The translations under genes and the position numbers were made by a program. The notes beneath the pieces are model-generated. The model searched no databases, was not told the DNA's origin, and saw nothing but the letters and a program-made list of their open reading frames with translations. 39,536 nucleotides of DNA from Candidatus Zixiibacteriota bacterium (GTDB lineage: Bacteria > Zixibacteria > MSB-5A5 > GN15 > FEB-12): positions 1 through 39,536 of the forward strand of contig JAQUSF010000020.1 in NCBI GenBank assembly GCA_028715215.1, in the 5' to 3' direction. Positions 15,249 through 23,060 of the stretch are shown piece after piece (within the stretch, counting starts at the first letter, position 1; every line of letters starts with the position of its first letter).

Positions 15249-17060
15249 ATGTTTCGTTATGGCGTGCAGCTTTTTGGTCTGACTATCTTTGCCATGGCAT
15301 TAATCTGGTTCGCCGGACCAGGTGAAGCCGTTCAGAATACTCGTGATTTCGACCGCAACCTCTGGGCGGATACCTCCGAGATATATCCGAGTAACCAGGG
15401 CGTACCGGAGGTAAAGACCGATGAAGGGATGCCGGTTCTGGATAAACGGGATACTTTCATGCAAAACGTGAAAAAACTGACCCAGACGGCTTTCAACATC
15501 CGCAATCAGTACATGGAAGATGTCGATGTCGACAAGATGATTAAAGCCGGTATAAACGGCATGCTGTCCGACCTGGACCGTTTCTCGGTCCTGATGGAAA
15601 AAACCGCTTATGACAACCTGATGGAAAGTACGCACGGCAAGTACGAAGGTCTGGGAATGCAGATTGACTCCCGCGAAGACCGGGTTGTAATAATATCGCC
15701 CATCGAGGGAACGCCGGCTTATCGTAAAGGTCTTCGCGCCGGAGACATAATCTGGGAAATCAACGGTCAGCCCACCCTGAACATGAAAACCTCGGATGCC
15801 TCCAAACTGATGCGCGGTACGGCCGGTACGACGGTGAAACTTTTGATTAAACGCTCCGGTATTGCGGAACTTCTGGAATACGAGGTCGAACGGGCGGTTA
15901 TCCAGTTAAAATCAGTCAACTATGCAGGGCTCATTCCCGGCACCAATATCGGTTATGTAAGACTGTCGCGTTTTGCCGAGGAAACCAGCCACGAACTTCG
16001 TACCGCTATCAGCGAGCTTAATGAAAAAAATATTTCCGGCCTGATATTCGACCTGCGGTCCAACGGCGGCGGCCTTCTGGACCAGGCCAAGGAGACCGCG
16101 GAGCTTTTCCTGAAGGAGGGCCGGGAAATTGTCTATACCAAGGGGCGCTACGATAACAGTGAGCGGCATTTTGTTTCGGAACGTCCGCCCCTCTTCCCCG
16201 ACAAACCGCTGGTTATCCTGGTTGACGAAGGCACCGCCTCGGCTTCGGAGATTGTATCCGGCGCCATCCAGGACTGGGACCGGGGCCTTATTATTGGCAA
16301 CACCACCTACGGTAAGGGGCTCGTCCAGCAGGTTTTTCCGATTTCCAACGACGGTGACCTTGCCCTCAAACTGACCACTGCCAAATATTACGTTCCTTCA
16401 GGAAGGTGCATCCAGAAACCCGAAAAACAGATGAAACACCCCGGCACGGCTTCCTCCGAGGAAGAAGAAGCGATTGATTCACTGGCGGTTTCCCACGACG
16501 AAATTTATTATACCAACGGCGGCCGCATCGTTTACGGCGGTGGCGGGATTGTTCCCGACGTCGAAGTGGAACGCGAATTATGGAAACCGATTGAAATAAA
16601 CCTGGAAAGAAAATCGATGTTTTTCGATTTCGCCGTCAAATATGTTTCAGAAAACCCCGGTGTCAAACCTGATTTCGAGGTAACGGACAACATTATCAGC
16701 GACTTTAAAAAATTCATCAGGGAAAAGGATTTCACTTACAAAACCTCCATCCAGGTAGCCCTTGAGGAATTGGAAGAAACGATGAAGGATGAAAAGCAGG
16801 ACACCCTGTTTGCCGGGTCTATCGACCAGATGAAACAGATGGTCGAAAAGGAAAAGGAATCCGACTTTAACGAATCCCTGGACTATATCAAAAGAGCCAT
16901 CAAACGTGAAATCGTTTCCTCGATAGCCGGCGAGCGCGGCGTCTATGAAGAGATTGTTCTCAAATCCGATAACGCCGTCAAAAAAGCCCTGGAAATACTG
17001 ACGACCCCGGACACCTATACCAGGTTGATGACCAAAGGTCAGAATAAAACCGAATCATAA
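15249..17060 (+). CDS. C-terminal processing peptidase (CtpA/Prc-like), family S41
   Basis: A 603-residue periplasmic or membrane-anchored serine protease. An N-terminal hydrophobic segment spans about 5-22. A PDZ domain lies at about 130-205 (GLGMQIDS, GLRAGDIIWEINGQ). The S41 core follows, with GLIFDLRSNGGGLLDQA and a Ser-Lys dyad: Ser331 in GTASASEI and Lys356 in TTYGKGLVQ. Their spacing of 25 residues matches characterised family members. About 200 residues beyond the core form an extended, Glu/Lys-rich C-terminal region, longer than minimal CtpA. Such enzymes cleave proteins near their C-termini and take part in envelope protein quality control. The start is ATG 15249, preceded at 6 bases by GGAGA, not the TTG at 15219. 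Confidence 0.92.
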   Translation: MFRYGVQLFGLTIFAMALIWFAGPGEAVQNTRDFDRNLWADTSEIYPSNQGVPEVKTDEGMPVLDKRDTFMQNVKKLTQTAFNIRNQYMEDVDVDKMIKAGINGMLSDLDRFSVLMEKTAYDNLMESTHGKYEGLGMQIDSREDRVVIISPIEGTPAYRKGLRAGDIIWEINGQPTLNMKTSDASKLMRGTAGTTVKLLIKRSGIAELLEYEVERAVIQLKSVNYAGLIPGTNIGYVRLSRFAEETSHELRTAISELNEKNISGLIFDLRSNGGGLLDQAKETAELFLKEGREIVYTKGRYDNSERHFVSERPPLFPDKPLVILVDEGTASASEIVSGAIQDWDRGLIIGNTTYGKGLVQQVFPISNDGDLALKLTTAKYYVPSGRCIQKPEKQMKHPGTASSEEEEAIDSLAVSHDEIYYTNGGRIVYGGGGIVPDVEVERELWKPIEINLERKSMFFDFAVKYVSENPGVKPDFEVTDNIISDFKKFIREKDFTYKTSIQVALEELEETMKDEKQDTLFAGSIDQMKQMVEKEKESDFNESLDYIKRAIKREIVSSIAGERGVYEEIVLKSDNAVKKALEILTTPDTYTRLMTKGQNKTES

Positions 17061-17080
17061 CGAAGTTGATATATGCTAAA

Positions 17081-17107
17081 AAAAAGCCCGCTTCATGCGG
17101 GCTTTAT
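17081..17107. terminator. Bidirectional rho-independent terminator
   Basis: GCCCGC (17086-17091) and GCGGGC (17097-17102) flank the loop TTCAT. A T-run is strong on the minus-strand side and short on the plus side. It separates the convergent S41 protease and lipoprotein genes. Confidence 0.8.
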
Positions 17108-17191
17108 AATTATCATTGAATAAATCAAGTATTCTTTAACTTACCACCGGTAAAAGAGGACATGACCTGACAGGCATCCTACAGCGCTATT

Positions 17192-17629
17192 TTACTCGTT
17201 TGTACTGGTATCAAGTTCCTTGCGCGGGTGCCCGGCTTCGAAACGTTTCAGCAGCCAGCGATCGCCATCAAGTATGAACGTGAACGCTGCCGGACGGTCC
17301 CTGGCGGCCGAGCTGTCCATCAGGTAACAATCCACCCGGGCTTTGTTTTGTGTATAAAATATTTCGTATTCACCAAAATGGTTAAAATTATTTTCCCCTT
17401 CGGAACCGTAAATAAATCTCAAAAGGGAATCGACATCCATTCGGTCTGAAAGCATTTTAGCCGACATGAGCGAGTCCAGGGCAGACATATTGCGAGCCTT
17501 GATGGCTTCCTGTAAATCGTAGAAGCGATCCTTTATGACCGGAATATGTTCCCGGGAGGGATTTTTTTCTCCGCAACCGGTCAGCAATACGGCGCCCAGC
17601 AAAAAACAGGTGATAAATGGTTTGTTCAT
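17192..17629 (-). CDS. Small lipoprotein of unknown function
   Basis: A 145-residue protein with a clear lipoprotein signal: hydrophobic FITCFLLGAVLLTGC with the lipobox LTGC, so Cys would be lipidated near residue 19. The mature part has a helical region (DRFYDLQEAIKARNMSALDSLMS) and then beta strands ending with FTFILDGDRWLLKRFE. This pattern is reminiscent of NTF2-like or SnoaL-like folds; that is inference only. Its ATG overlaps the stop of the upstream exported winged-helix-like protein by one base, so the two are co-translated and may act together at the envelope. No functional assignment is made. Confidence 0.7.
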   Translation of the reverse strand: MNKPFITCFLLGAVLLTGCGEKNPSREHIPVIKDRFYDLQEAIKARNMSALDSLMSAKMLSDRMDVDSLLRFIYGSEGENNFNHFGEYEIFYTQNKARVDCYLMDSSAARDRPAAFTFILDGDRWLLKRFEAGHPRKELDTSTNE

Positions 17630-19035
17630 CAGCTCCTTAACTTTTCAAAACGATATAAGCCGTTACCACGGCGTTGAATTATATTTTCCTTGACCAGCTT
17701 ATCTAATATACGGGTGGTGGACAGGTTCCAGAACCAGTAACGGGTGTTGGTAACCATGTTCTCCTGTCCGTATTTGGTGACGATTTTTTGAAGTTCGTTC
17801 TGGGCTTTTTCCAGAATTTTGGGCGCCCCGCTCCGCAGACCCCTCAGGGCGGCATGAACCATCGAAGTATCCATCATGAAGGTTTCGGGAATCATGTCGG
17901 TACTGTACCACCAGCCGCTGTTTTCCATCAACTGCCGTAAATTATCGAAACCCTCTTTGCATTCAATTTTGGGAATGGAATCACCGTAAGTAACCACCAG
18001 GTGGCGACGGCTCATGGACAGGTAGTAGAAGTTGGTGCCGTTGAAGTAATCCCCGCCGTCAACGGCATACATGTAATTAATGATGCGGGCGTGACAGGGG
18101 TTGGTGTTGGCAAAGATTTCCAGTGGTCGCAGACGATTGATGAACTCCTGCCCCAGGTCGTACCAGAGAAAAAGACCGGCAATAACCGGGTACCGGCGAT
18201 AAAGCAGCGAACCCCCGTGCATGAAATAATTGGTATCCGTGGTCAGGATTTTAGCCGCCACCATGCTGTCGAGGGCTTCCTGATAAGCCGGCAGGTTTTT
18301 CTTGATCAGCGCCGCCATTTCATCGGATATTTTCTCCGCCAGCTTTTTTACTTCCTCGGCTTCGGGTGTCCGAATCATCGGAAACAGAAATTTAACCTGG
18401 TCGCCCTCCCGTGAAAAGAAACCTTCCTGGACAAAACGGTTAACCAGGCTCGACACGACCGCGGTGTCGGTGCCGGCCATGGCGGCGATATCCGGAATGG
18501 TCTTACCTTCGTCCAGAAGTAAAAGGATGATTCGTGAAAATTCATTATCAAAACTGGGGCTGTTGCCGACCATCGCCGGCAGACAGATTTTATTCTGAAG
18601 GTAAGCCATCATCTGTTCCGGGACCCGGAAATTTACATAAAAAGGCTGTTCCAGTATGAGCTGGGAAGGCAAAAGGTCGTCGAGCGTATCGACTATATCG
18701 TATATTTTCAAATTCATGGTCGCTTTGCCGAAATTGGGCGGGATAACAAAAGAGGCATCGATAAGGCGGGTTTGATAAGGTTCCAGAATAAAATTAGTGG
18801 TTTTATCCCGGGCGGGACTAAGATAAGTACCCTCGAAACTTATATTGGTAATGACGGTAATGAATTTCAAATATTCGGTATTATTGACTATTTCAAAGGT
18901 AGCCCGCTGGTCTCCCCAGCGCAATTTCTGAAGGGAAACTTCACCAATGGTTACCTCCGACTCCTGAGCGGAACCGCTTTGAACCAGAATAAACCATCCC
19001 AACATTAACGCTGACAGCAGTACTCTACGCGACAT
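17629..19035 (-). CDS. Exported protein of unknown function with winged-helix-like segments
   Basis: A 468-residue protein with a signal peptide (MSRRVLLSALMLGWFILVQSGSAQ). A beta-sandwich-like domain at about 25-140 (ATFEIVNNTEYLKF, EPYQTRLIDASFVIPP) is followed by a segment at about 163-220 with the helix pattern of a winged helix-turn-helix (TIPDIAAMAGTDTAVVSSLV, then NRFVQEGFFSREGDQVKF). A helical region follows. A second short winged-helix-like end closes the protein (TRILDKLVKENIIQRRGNGLYRF). Such segments are unusual in an exported protein; they may mediate protein contacts instead of DNA binding. It overlaps rlmN by 11 bases, with AAGGAGGA inside the rlmN end, and overlaps the lipoprotein gene by one base. 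Function unknown. Confidence 0.65.
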   Translation of the reverse strand: MSRRVLLSALMLGWFILVQSGSAQESEVTIGEVSLQKLRWGDQRATFEIVNNTEYLKFITVITNISFEGTYLSPARDKTTNFILEPYQTRLIDASFVIPPNFGKATMNLKIYDIVDTLDDLLPSQLILEQPFYVNFRVPEQMMAYLQNKICLPAMVGNSPSFDNEFSRIILLLLDEGKTIPDIAAMAGTDTAVVSSLVNRFVQEGFFSREGDQVKFLFPMIRTPEAEEVKKLAEKISDEMAALIKKNLPAYQEALDSMVAAKILTTDTNYFMHGGSLLYRRYPVIAGLFLWYDLGQEFINRLRPLEIFANTNPCHARIINYMYAVDGGDYFNGTNFYYLSMSRRHLVVTYGDSIPKIECKEGFDNLRQLMENSGWWYSTDMIPETFMMDTSMVHAALRGLRSGAPKILEKAQNELQKIVTKYGQENMVTNTRYWFWNLSTTRILDKLVKENIIQRRGNGLYRFEKLRS

Positions 19036-20083
19036 GAAAACTTCCTCCTTGGTTTATTTTACCGGCCAGCTGGCCGCAGGCGGCGGCGATATCGCGGCCC
19101 CGGCTCTTCCGGACCGTTACCGCCGGCGCCCTCGGGTAAAGCTCACGGGCAAACCAGTCAACTTTCTCATCGGACGGCCGGGTAAAATTCATTCCCGGAA
19201 CCGGGTTATAGGCAAATATATTTATTTTACAGGGAATCCCCTTGATAAGTTCGGTCAGCGCTATAATATCTTCGGGCTGGTCATTGAAACCGTCGAACAG
19301 AACATATTCAAAAGTCACCCGGAAACCTGTTTTTTGCGTATAGTAGCGGACGGCTTCGGCCAGTTTATCCAGCGGGTAAGTTTCCGCAACAGGCATGATT
19401 TTAACACGCTTTTCCTGAATGGCGGCGTTGAGAGATAGCGCCAGCCGGACTTTAAGACTAAGGTCGGCCAGTTTATAAATACGCGGTACAATACCGGCGG
19501 TGGATACGGTTATTTTTTTAGCCGCCAGACCCAGCCCGGCCGAATCAGTGATGATTTCTATCGCCCTGATAAGGTTATCGAAATTGTTCAACGGCTCGCC
19601 CATGCCCATGAAAACGATATTGGTAAAAGCCGTCAGGCCATAAAGCTCGCGGATAAAAATAAGCTGACCCAGGATCTCCCCCACAGTCAGGTTGCGCGCC
19701 AGCCCGTTTTTTCCGGTAGCACAGAATTTACAATCCATGGCGCAACCTGCCTGCGTGGAAATGCAAACTGTATTTCGCCCCTTTTCATCATTGGGGATAA
19801 GCACCGATTCGATACACTGCTCGTCTTCGAGGCGAAAGAGAAATTTCTCGGTCTCATCGGCGGACTTCACTTTTTCCTGCAACCGCAGACCTTCGAACGT
19901 ATATTTCAGGGTAAGTTCTTCCCGAAGTTTTCTGGAAAAATCGGTCATCAGGTTAAAATCGTACTGCCGGGTGCCGTAAAGCCATTTGAACAGCTGGCGG
20001 CCGCGATATGGTTTTTCACCGAGACCGACCAGAAGTTTTTGAAGTTCCGGCAGAGTCCGGCCTAACAGATTTTCTTTAGACAT
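19025..20083 (-). CDS. rlmN: Dual-specificity 23S rRNA (A2503)/tRNA (A37) C2-methyltransferase RlmN
   Basis: A 352-residue radical-SAM methyltransferase. The [4Fe-4S] cysteines are Cys114, Cys118 and Cys121 (CAMDCKFC), and the SAM-binding GMGEPL motif is present (FMGMGEPLNNF). The second catalytic cysteine near the C-terminus is Cys336 (GRDIAAACGQL). These are the features of RlmN/Cfr. The TGRNGLARNL-type region (here CATGKNGLARNLTVGEI) fits RlmN. The enzyme adds a C2 methyl group to A2503 of 23S rRNA and to A37 of some tRNAs. It is the first gene of a three-gene overlapping run with the exported winged-helix-like protein and the lipoprotein, which have no obvious link to rRNA methylation. 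Confidence 0.95.
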   Translation of the reverse strand: MSKENLLGRTLPELQKLLVGLGEKPYRGRQLFKWLYGTRQYDFNLMTDFSRKLREELTLKYTFEGLRLQEKVKSADETEKFLFRLEDEQCIESVLIPNDEKGRNTVCISTQAGCAMDCKFCATGKNGLARNLTVGEILGQLIFIRELYGLTAFTNIVFMGMGEPLNNFDNLIRAIEIITDSAGLGLAAKKITVSTAGIVPRIYKLADLSLKVRLALSLNAAIQEKRVKIMPVAETYPLDKLAEAVRYYTQKTGFRVTFEYVLFDGFNDQPEDIIALTELIKGIPCKINIFAYNPVPGMNFTRPSDEKVDWFARELYPRAPAVTVRKSRGRDIAAACGQLAGKINQGGSFHVA

Positions 20084-20237
20084 AGCCTATAAATCTAAGC
20101 AAAATATAAAATTACGCAAGAGCCAAAATAACGGGGAAGGTTCGGCCGGGCATTTCGGGATTTTTTAACCATTGCCCATTATACTTATTGAACGATATGA
20201 CCGATTATGAAGAAAAAGCAAGCTGCTTATTAACATC

Positions 20238-20265
20238 TTGACAAATATCAAAAGACCGGTATCAT
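20238..20265 (+). promoter_or_regulatory. Promoter of tRNA-Pro
   Basis: Consensus TTGACA (20238-20243) and TATCAT (20260-20265) are separated by 16 bases and lie 19 bases before the tRNA 5' end. Confidence 0.6.
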
Positions 20266-20283
20266 TCGGGTGTCAGTTTGAAA

Positions 20284-20357
20284 CGGGGTGTGGCGCAGCC
20301 CGGTAGCGCGCTTGCTTTGGGAGCAAGATGTCGGAGGTTCAAATCCTCTCACCCCGA
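20284..20357 (+). tRNA. tRNA-Pro (anticodon TGG)
   Basis: A 74-base cloverleaf without encoded CCA. The acceptor arm CGGGGTG pairs with CACCCCG, the D-arm is GCGCAGCCCGGTAGCGC, the anticodon stem is CTTGC/GCAAG with loop TTTGGGA (anticodon TGG), and the T-arm is GGAGG-TTCAAAT-CCTCT (last pair G-T). A run of T immediately follows the discriminator, apparently serving termination. Confidence 0.95.
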
Positions 20358-20400
20358 TTTTTTTATTGGTTGTCTTTATAATCCCCACCGAAATATAATG

Positions 20401-20447
20401 TTCCGTCAGTTCCTGCTGTGCCGGAGGCATAGTGTTAACTGACGGGA
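20401..20447. repeat. Palindromic repeat, CCGTCAGTT family
   Basis: TTCCGTCAGTTCCTGC at the left is mirrored by AACTGACGGGAA at the right, enclosing CTGTGCCGGAGGCATAG. It is one of several dispersed copies in 20.4-23.0 kb. A left half-copy (TTCCGTCAGTTT) starts at 20462. Confidence 0.75.
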
Positions 20448-20515
20448 AATAAATCTTTCTGTTCCGTCAGTTTTTGTTCGCTCGAATCCGTCCAGGTGGC
20501 TGTGAACTTTTAATG

Positions 20516-20562
20516 TTCCGTCAGTTCCTGCTGTGCCGAAGGCATAGTGTGAACTGACGGAA
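20516..20562. repeat. Palindromic repeat, CCGTCAGTT family
   Basis: Perfect 12-base inverted ends TTCCGTCAGTTC (20516-20527) and GAACTGACGGAA (20551-20562) enclose nearly the same centre as the copy at 20401. Confidence 0.8.
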
Positions 20563-20661
20563 AATAGGTTTAAGGTTAAATATTCTTACTTGACAACAGG
20601 TCGATAAAGTATAATTTCTAACCGGAAAGAATAATTATTCTTCAAAGTTGAAGGATAACCA

Positions 20662-20686
20662 GGCAGAACCGTTAAAGGGTTCTGCC
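20662..20686. repeat. Perfect 9-bp hairpin related to the repeat cassettes
   Basis: GGCAGAACC (20662-20670), loop GTTAAAG, then GGTTCTGCC (20678-20686). The sequence is the reverse complement of a motif found at 21640-21660 and, more divergently, at 22451-22470 (CCCTTTAGCGGTTCGGCC type), so it belongs to the same repeat group. It lies 31 bases upstream of tRNA-Arg. Confidence 0.6.
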
Positions 20687-20717
20687 CTACAATAAATATA
20701 TCAGATTTGTGAATGTT

Positions 20718-20791
20718 GCCCCCGTAGCTCAACTGGACAGAGCATCTGCCTTCTAAGCAGAGGGTAGCAGGTTCGAGTCCTGCCGGGGGTA
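20718..20791 (+). tRNA. tRNA-Arg (anticodon TCT)
   Basis: A 74-base cloverleaf without encoded CCA. The acceptor arm GCCCCCG pairs with CGGGGGT (terminal G-T pair), the D-arm is GCTCAACTGGACAGAGC, the anticodon stem is TCTGC/GCAGA with loop CTTCTAA (anticodon TCT), and the T-arm is GCAGG-TTCGAGT-CCTGC. A T-run follows at once. Confidence 0.95.
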
Positions 20792-20911
20792 TTTTTTTAA
20801 CTTCCCATCCCTTGACAGACCTCAAAGAGTAAGGTATCTTTCCTCTAGTTTATAATCTACAAAAAAGGTTCAGGATAGTATCAACTATAAAATTATTTGT
20901 CAGACTTCTTT

Positions 20912-21610
20912 ATGAAAGATAAAATAATTTCTTATAGAGATATGTGTGATAATGAAGGCATTCAAACTTTACAGCGTGGTATGAATTTTAGATTAAATGC
21001 AAATTATTCTGTAATATTAATGTCCCAAAGAAAAAACGCTCCTTATAATGATATAATTTGTGACGATGGTCTGAGTATTGAGTATGAAGGACACGATGTC
21101 GCTAAAACAGAAGATTTTAAAAATCCAAAAAAATTTGACCAGCCTCGAGTTACAAAAAGTGGCAATCTCACTCAAAATGGTTTATTTGCAAAAGCTGTTG
21201 AAGATTTTAAAAACAGCAAAAGAGACCCTGAACTTGTTAGAGTGTATGAAAAATTGTTTAATGGAGTATGGTCTGAAAAAGGTTTCTTTAAACTCATCGA
21301 TTATCGGTACACAAAAGATAATAATAATAGAAATGTATTCATTTTTAAACTAGCAGAATCAAATATTGAAATTGAAAATAATAGATTGATTGATGACAAG
21401 TTAAGACCACGCTCAAGAATCATTCCGAGTGATATAAAAAAACAAGTATGGATACGAGATAAAGGAAGATGTGTTATTTGTGGTGCTACAGATGAACTTC
21501 ACTTCGATCACGATTTACCTTATTCAAAAGGAGGATCAAGTATTACAATTGATAATGTAAGGATATTATGTGTTCGTCATAATTTAGAAAAGTCTGATAA
21601 AATACAATAA
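20912..21610 (+). CDS. SRA-like / HNH endonuclease (possible modification-dependent restriction enzyme)
   Basis: A 232-residue protein. The C-terminal HNH domain (about 168-230) shows paired zinc-type cysteines (Cys187, Cys190 in CVIC), FDHDLPYSKGG with Asp199-His200, Asn215 and a final CVRHNLEKSDK (Cys220, His223). The N-terminal part (RGMNFRLNANYSVILMS, YNDIICDDG, IEYEGHD, VRVYEKLFNGVWSEKGFFKLID) resembles an SRA/YDG-type modified-base-binding domain, as in SRA-HNH type IV restriction enzymes such as ScoMcrA-like proteins. It would cut DNA carrying modified cytosine. Base composition is much more AT-rich than neighbouring genes and it sits just downstream of tRNA-Arg among repeats, suggesting horizontal acquisition. 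No methyltransferase is adjacent. The start is uncertain: ATG 20912 or in-frame TTG 20897; neither has a clear RBS. Confidence 0.8.
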   Translation: MKDKIISYRDMCDNEGIQTLQRGMNFRLNANYSVILMSQRKNAPYNDIICDDGLSIEYEGHDVAKTEDFKNPKKFDQPRVTKSGNLTQNGLFAKAVEDFKNSKRDPELVRVYEKLFNGVWSEKGFFKLIDYRYTKDNNNRNVFIFKLAESNIEIENNRLIDDKLRPRSRIIPSDIKKQVWIRDKGRCVICGATDELHFDHDLPYSKGGSSITIDNVRILCVRHNLEKSDKIQ

Positions 21611-21639
21611 ATATTTTGATCGGTAGTTTTTGTTGGAGT

Positions 21640-21786
21640 GAACCCTTTAGCGGTTCGGCCTATTTAAAGTTCAGTAAGGTCCTGATTCGCCACAGGTGAA
21701 TTGTGACCTGACTGTAATTCATTCGCTTTTATACTGTTTATTTTCCGTCAGTTCACACCCGCCCAGGCGGGCAGGAACTGACGGAA
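21640..21786. repeat. Composite palindromic repeat cassette (single copy)
   Basis: Three palindromes stand in a row. GAACCCTTTAGCGGTTC spans 21640-21656. CAGTAAGGTC...GACCTGACTG spans 21672-21714. TTCCGTCAGTTC...GAACTGACGGAA spans 21743-21786, with an inner CCCGCC/GGCGGG stem. The same order occurs in the array at 22.45-23.01 kb, so this is a diverged copy of that cassette. Confidence 0.8.
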
Positions 21787-21844
21787 CACTACAACGTGGC
21801 CATCTGTCGCCCACATAACATAACCGAACCTTCATTTTCCCTTC

Positions 21845-21873
21845 TTGACAGAAGTTTTAAAAGTTGCTTATTT
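21845..21873 (+). promoter_or_regulatory. Candidate promoter of small membrane protein
   Basis: Consensus TTGACA at 21845-21850 is followed after 17 bases by the weak box TTATTT (21868-21873). A TATAAT at 21874 is 23 bases away, too far for standard spacing. Confidence 0.3.
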
Positions 21874-21900
21874 TATAATTCAGCAGGTGGAAAATTAAAT

Positions 21901-22278
21901 ATGGCACAAATCCGAACTTATATTTACCCCGTCTTAATAGCTTTCTGCTTATTCTACGCCGCCTTGATCCTGGTTCAGATTTCACGCTATGCCGCCGACC
22001 CGCCGTACCTTCTGACCTGGTTCGTCAAACTGTGGTGGGCAACGACCGGCACCCAGATCCTGCTGTTGCTGGTATCGTCGCTTTTTCTTGTGGCTCTCGG
22101 GTTAGGCGTCATCAGGTTCGGCCTGTGGGCAACGGACTTCATTTTCACCCAACCGGATAAATACCGTATTCGTTCTCTTTCCATAGTGCTTATTTTCGGG
22201 ATTATCGGCATCTACGCGACCTCATATGGCCTGGTGGGTTTCATCAGAGTATTCTGGTGCATTTCAACGTTGATATGA
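21901..22278 (+). CDS. Small membrane protein of unknown function
   Basis: A 125-residue protein with about three transmembrane helices: about 7-28 (YIYPVLIAFCLFYAALILV), 50-75 (TQILLLLVSSLFLVALGLGVI) and 93-115 (LSIVLIFGIIGIYATSYGLV). AGGTGG ends 10 bases before the ATG at 21901; a longer frame from 21796 would run through repeat DNA and lacks this RBS. Codon use is like the host's, unlike the AT-rich nuclease upstream. It lies isolated between two repeat clusters. No family is recognised. Confidence 0.6.
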   Translation: MAQIRTYIYPVLIAFCLFYAALILVQISRYAADPPYLLTWFVKLWWATTGTQILLLLVSSLFLVALGLGVIRFGLWATDFIFTQPDKYRIRSLSIVLIFGIIGIYATSYGLVGFIRVFWCISTLI

Positions 22279-23060
22279 CAGCCGGCAAAGCGGACAGCTA
22301 CATTTAAAGCAGGCTTTCGAAAAAATGCACCTTTTCAACTTCCAGGTATTTTTCTTTATAATAATCTGATTTCCAAGATTACTTTTTTTTATTTACTTTG
22401 TGTCAATCTTTATAAGAACAAACCTCAAGAGGTAAGAAATGCTCAGTTTTCGCAGGGACAAATCCTTTAGCGATTCGGCCTATTTAAAGTTCAGTAAAGT
22501 CCTGATTCGCCACAGGCGAATTGTGACCTGACTGTAATTCGTTTACATACCGTTTGTTTTCCGTCAGTTCACACCCGCCCTGGCGGGCAGGAACTGACGG
22601 AACACTAAATAGTGTCGGGGCAGATGAGGACATCTGCCGCCCACAGAAATCCTAAAAAACTTGATATAGAAGGACGTGCTCTTGCGTTTATAGTTCAGTC
22701 TGGTCCTGATTCGCCACAGGCGAATTGTGACCTGACTGTAATTCGTTTACATACCGTTTATTTTCCGTCAGTTCACACCCGCCCTGGCGGGCAGGAACTG
22801 ACAGAACACTAAATAGTGTCAGGGCAGATGAGGACATCTGCCGCCCACAGAAATCCTAAAAAACTTGATATAGAAGGACGTGCTCTTGCGTTTATAGTTC
22901 AGTCAGGTCCTGATTCGCCACAGGCGAATTGTGACCTGACTGTAATTCGCTTGCATACCGTTTGTTTTCCGTCAGTTCACACCCGCCCTGGCGGGCAGGA
23001 ACTGACGGAACACTAAAGTGGAACCATGAGCATCTATCTTTTAATAGTTTCCATCTTCAA
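22279..23060. other. 782-base gene-free region dominated by repeats
   Basis: The first ~170 bases are AT-rich and featureless. The rest is the tandem palindromic array listed separately, followed by about 50 unremarkable bases. Two identical-looking 66-codon frames at 22612 and 22816 arise only because the 204-bp repeat length is divisible by three. Confidence 0.7.
22451..23010. repeat. Tandem array of a 204-bp palindrome-rich cassette
   Basis: Units begin at 22490, 22694 and 22898, exactly 204 bases apart; the third ends after about 120 bases. Each full unit holds three palindromes: CAGTC(A/T)GGTC...GACCTGACTG with inner ATTCGCC/GGCGAAT (in the first unit the left arm is degraded); TTCCGTCAGTTCACACCCGCC facing GGCGGGCAGGAACTGACGGAA; and GGCAGATG-AGGA-CATCTGCC. 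Differences between units are a few bases, so the amplification is recent. A leader related to the cassette at 21640 precedes it (22451-22489). Confidence 0.9.

Noticed and set aside
20248-20430. 60-codon minus-strand frame (VRGFEPPTSCSQSKRATGLR)
   Set aside because: It is antisense to tRNA-Pro; this peptide is a classic false gene produced by reading the complement of tRNA-Pro.
20586-20825. 79-codon minus-strand frame (IPPAGLEPATLCLEGRCSVQ)
   Set aside because: It is the complement of tRNA-Arg and flanking repeats, another familiar tRNA-antisense artefact.
22451-23010. CRISPR array
   Set aside because: The period is 204 bases with nearly identical units; there are no short repeats separated by unique spacers and no cas genes.
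22612-23016. Two nearly identical 66-codon frames
   Set aside because: They are generated by the 204-bp repeat, whose length is divisible by three; they encode palindromes and lack signs of selection.
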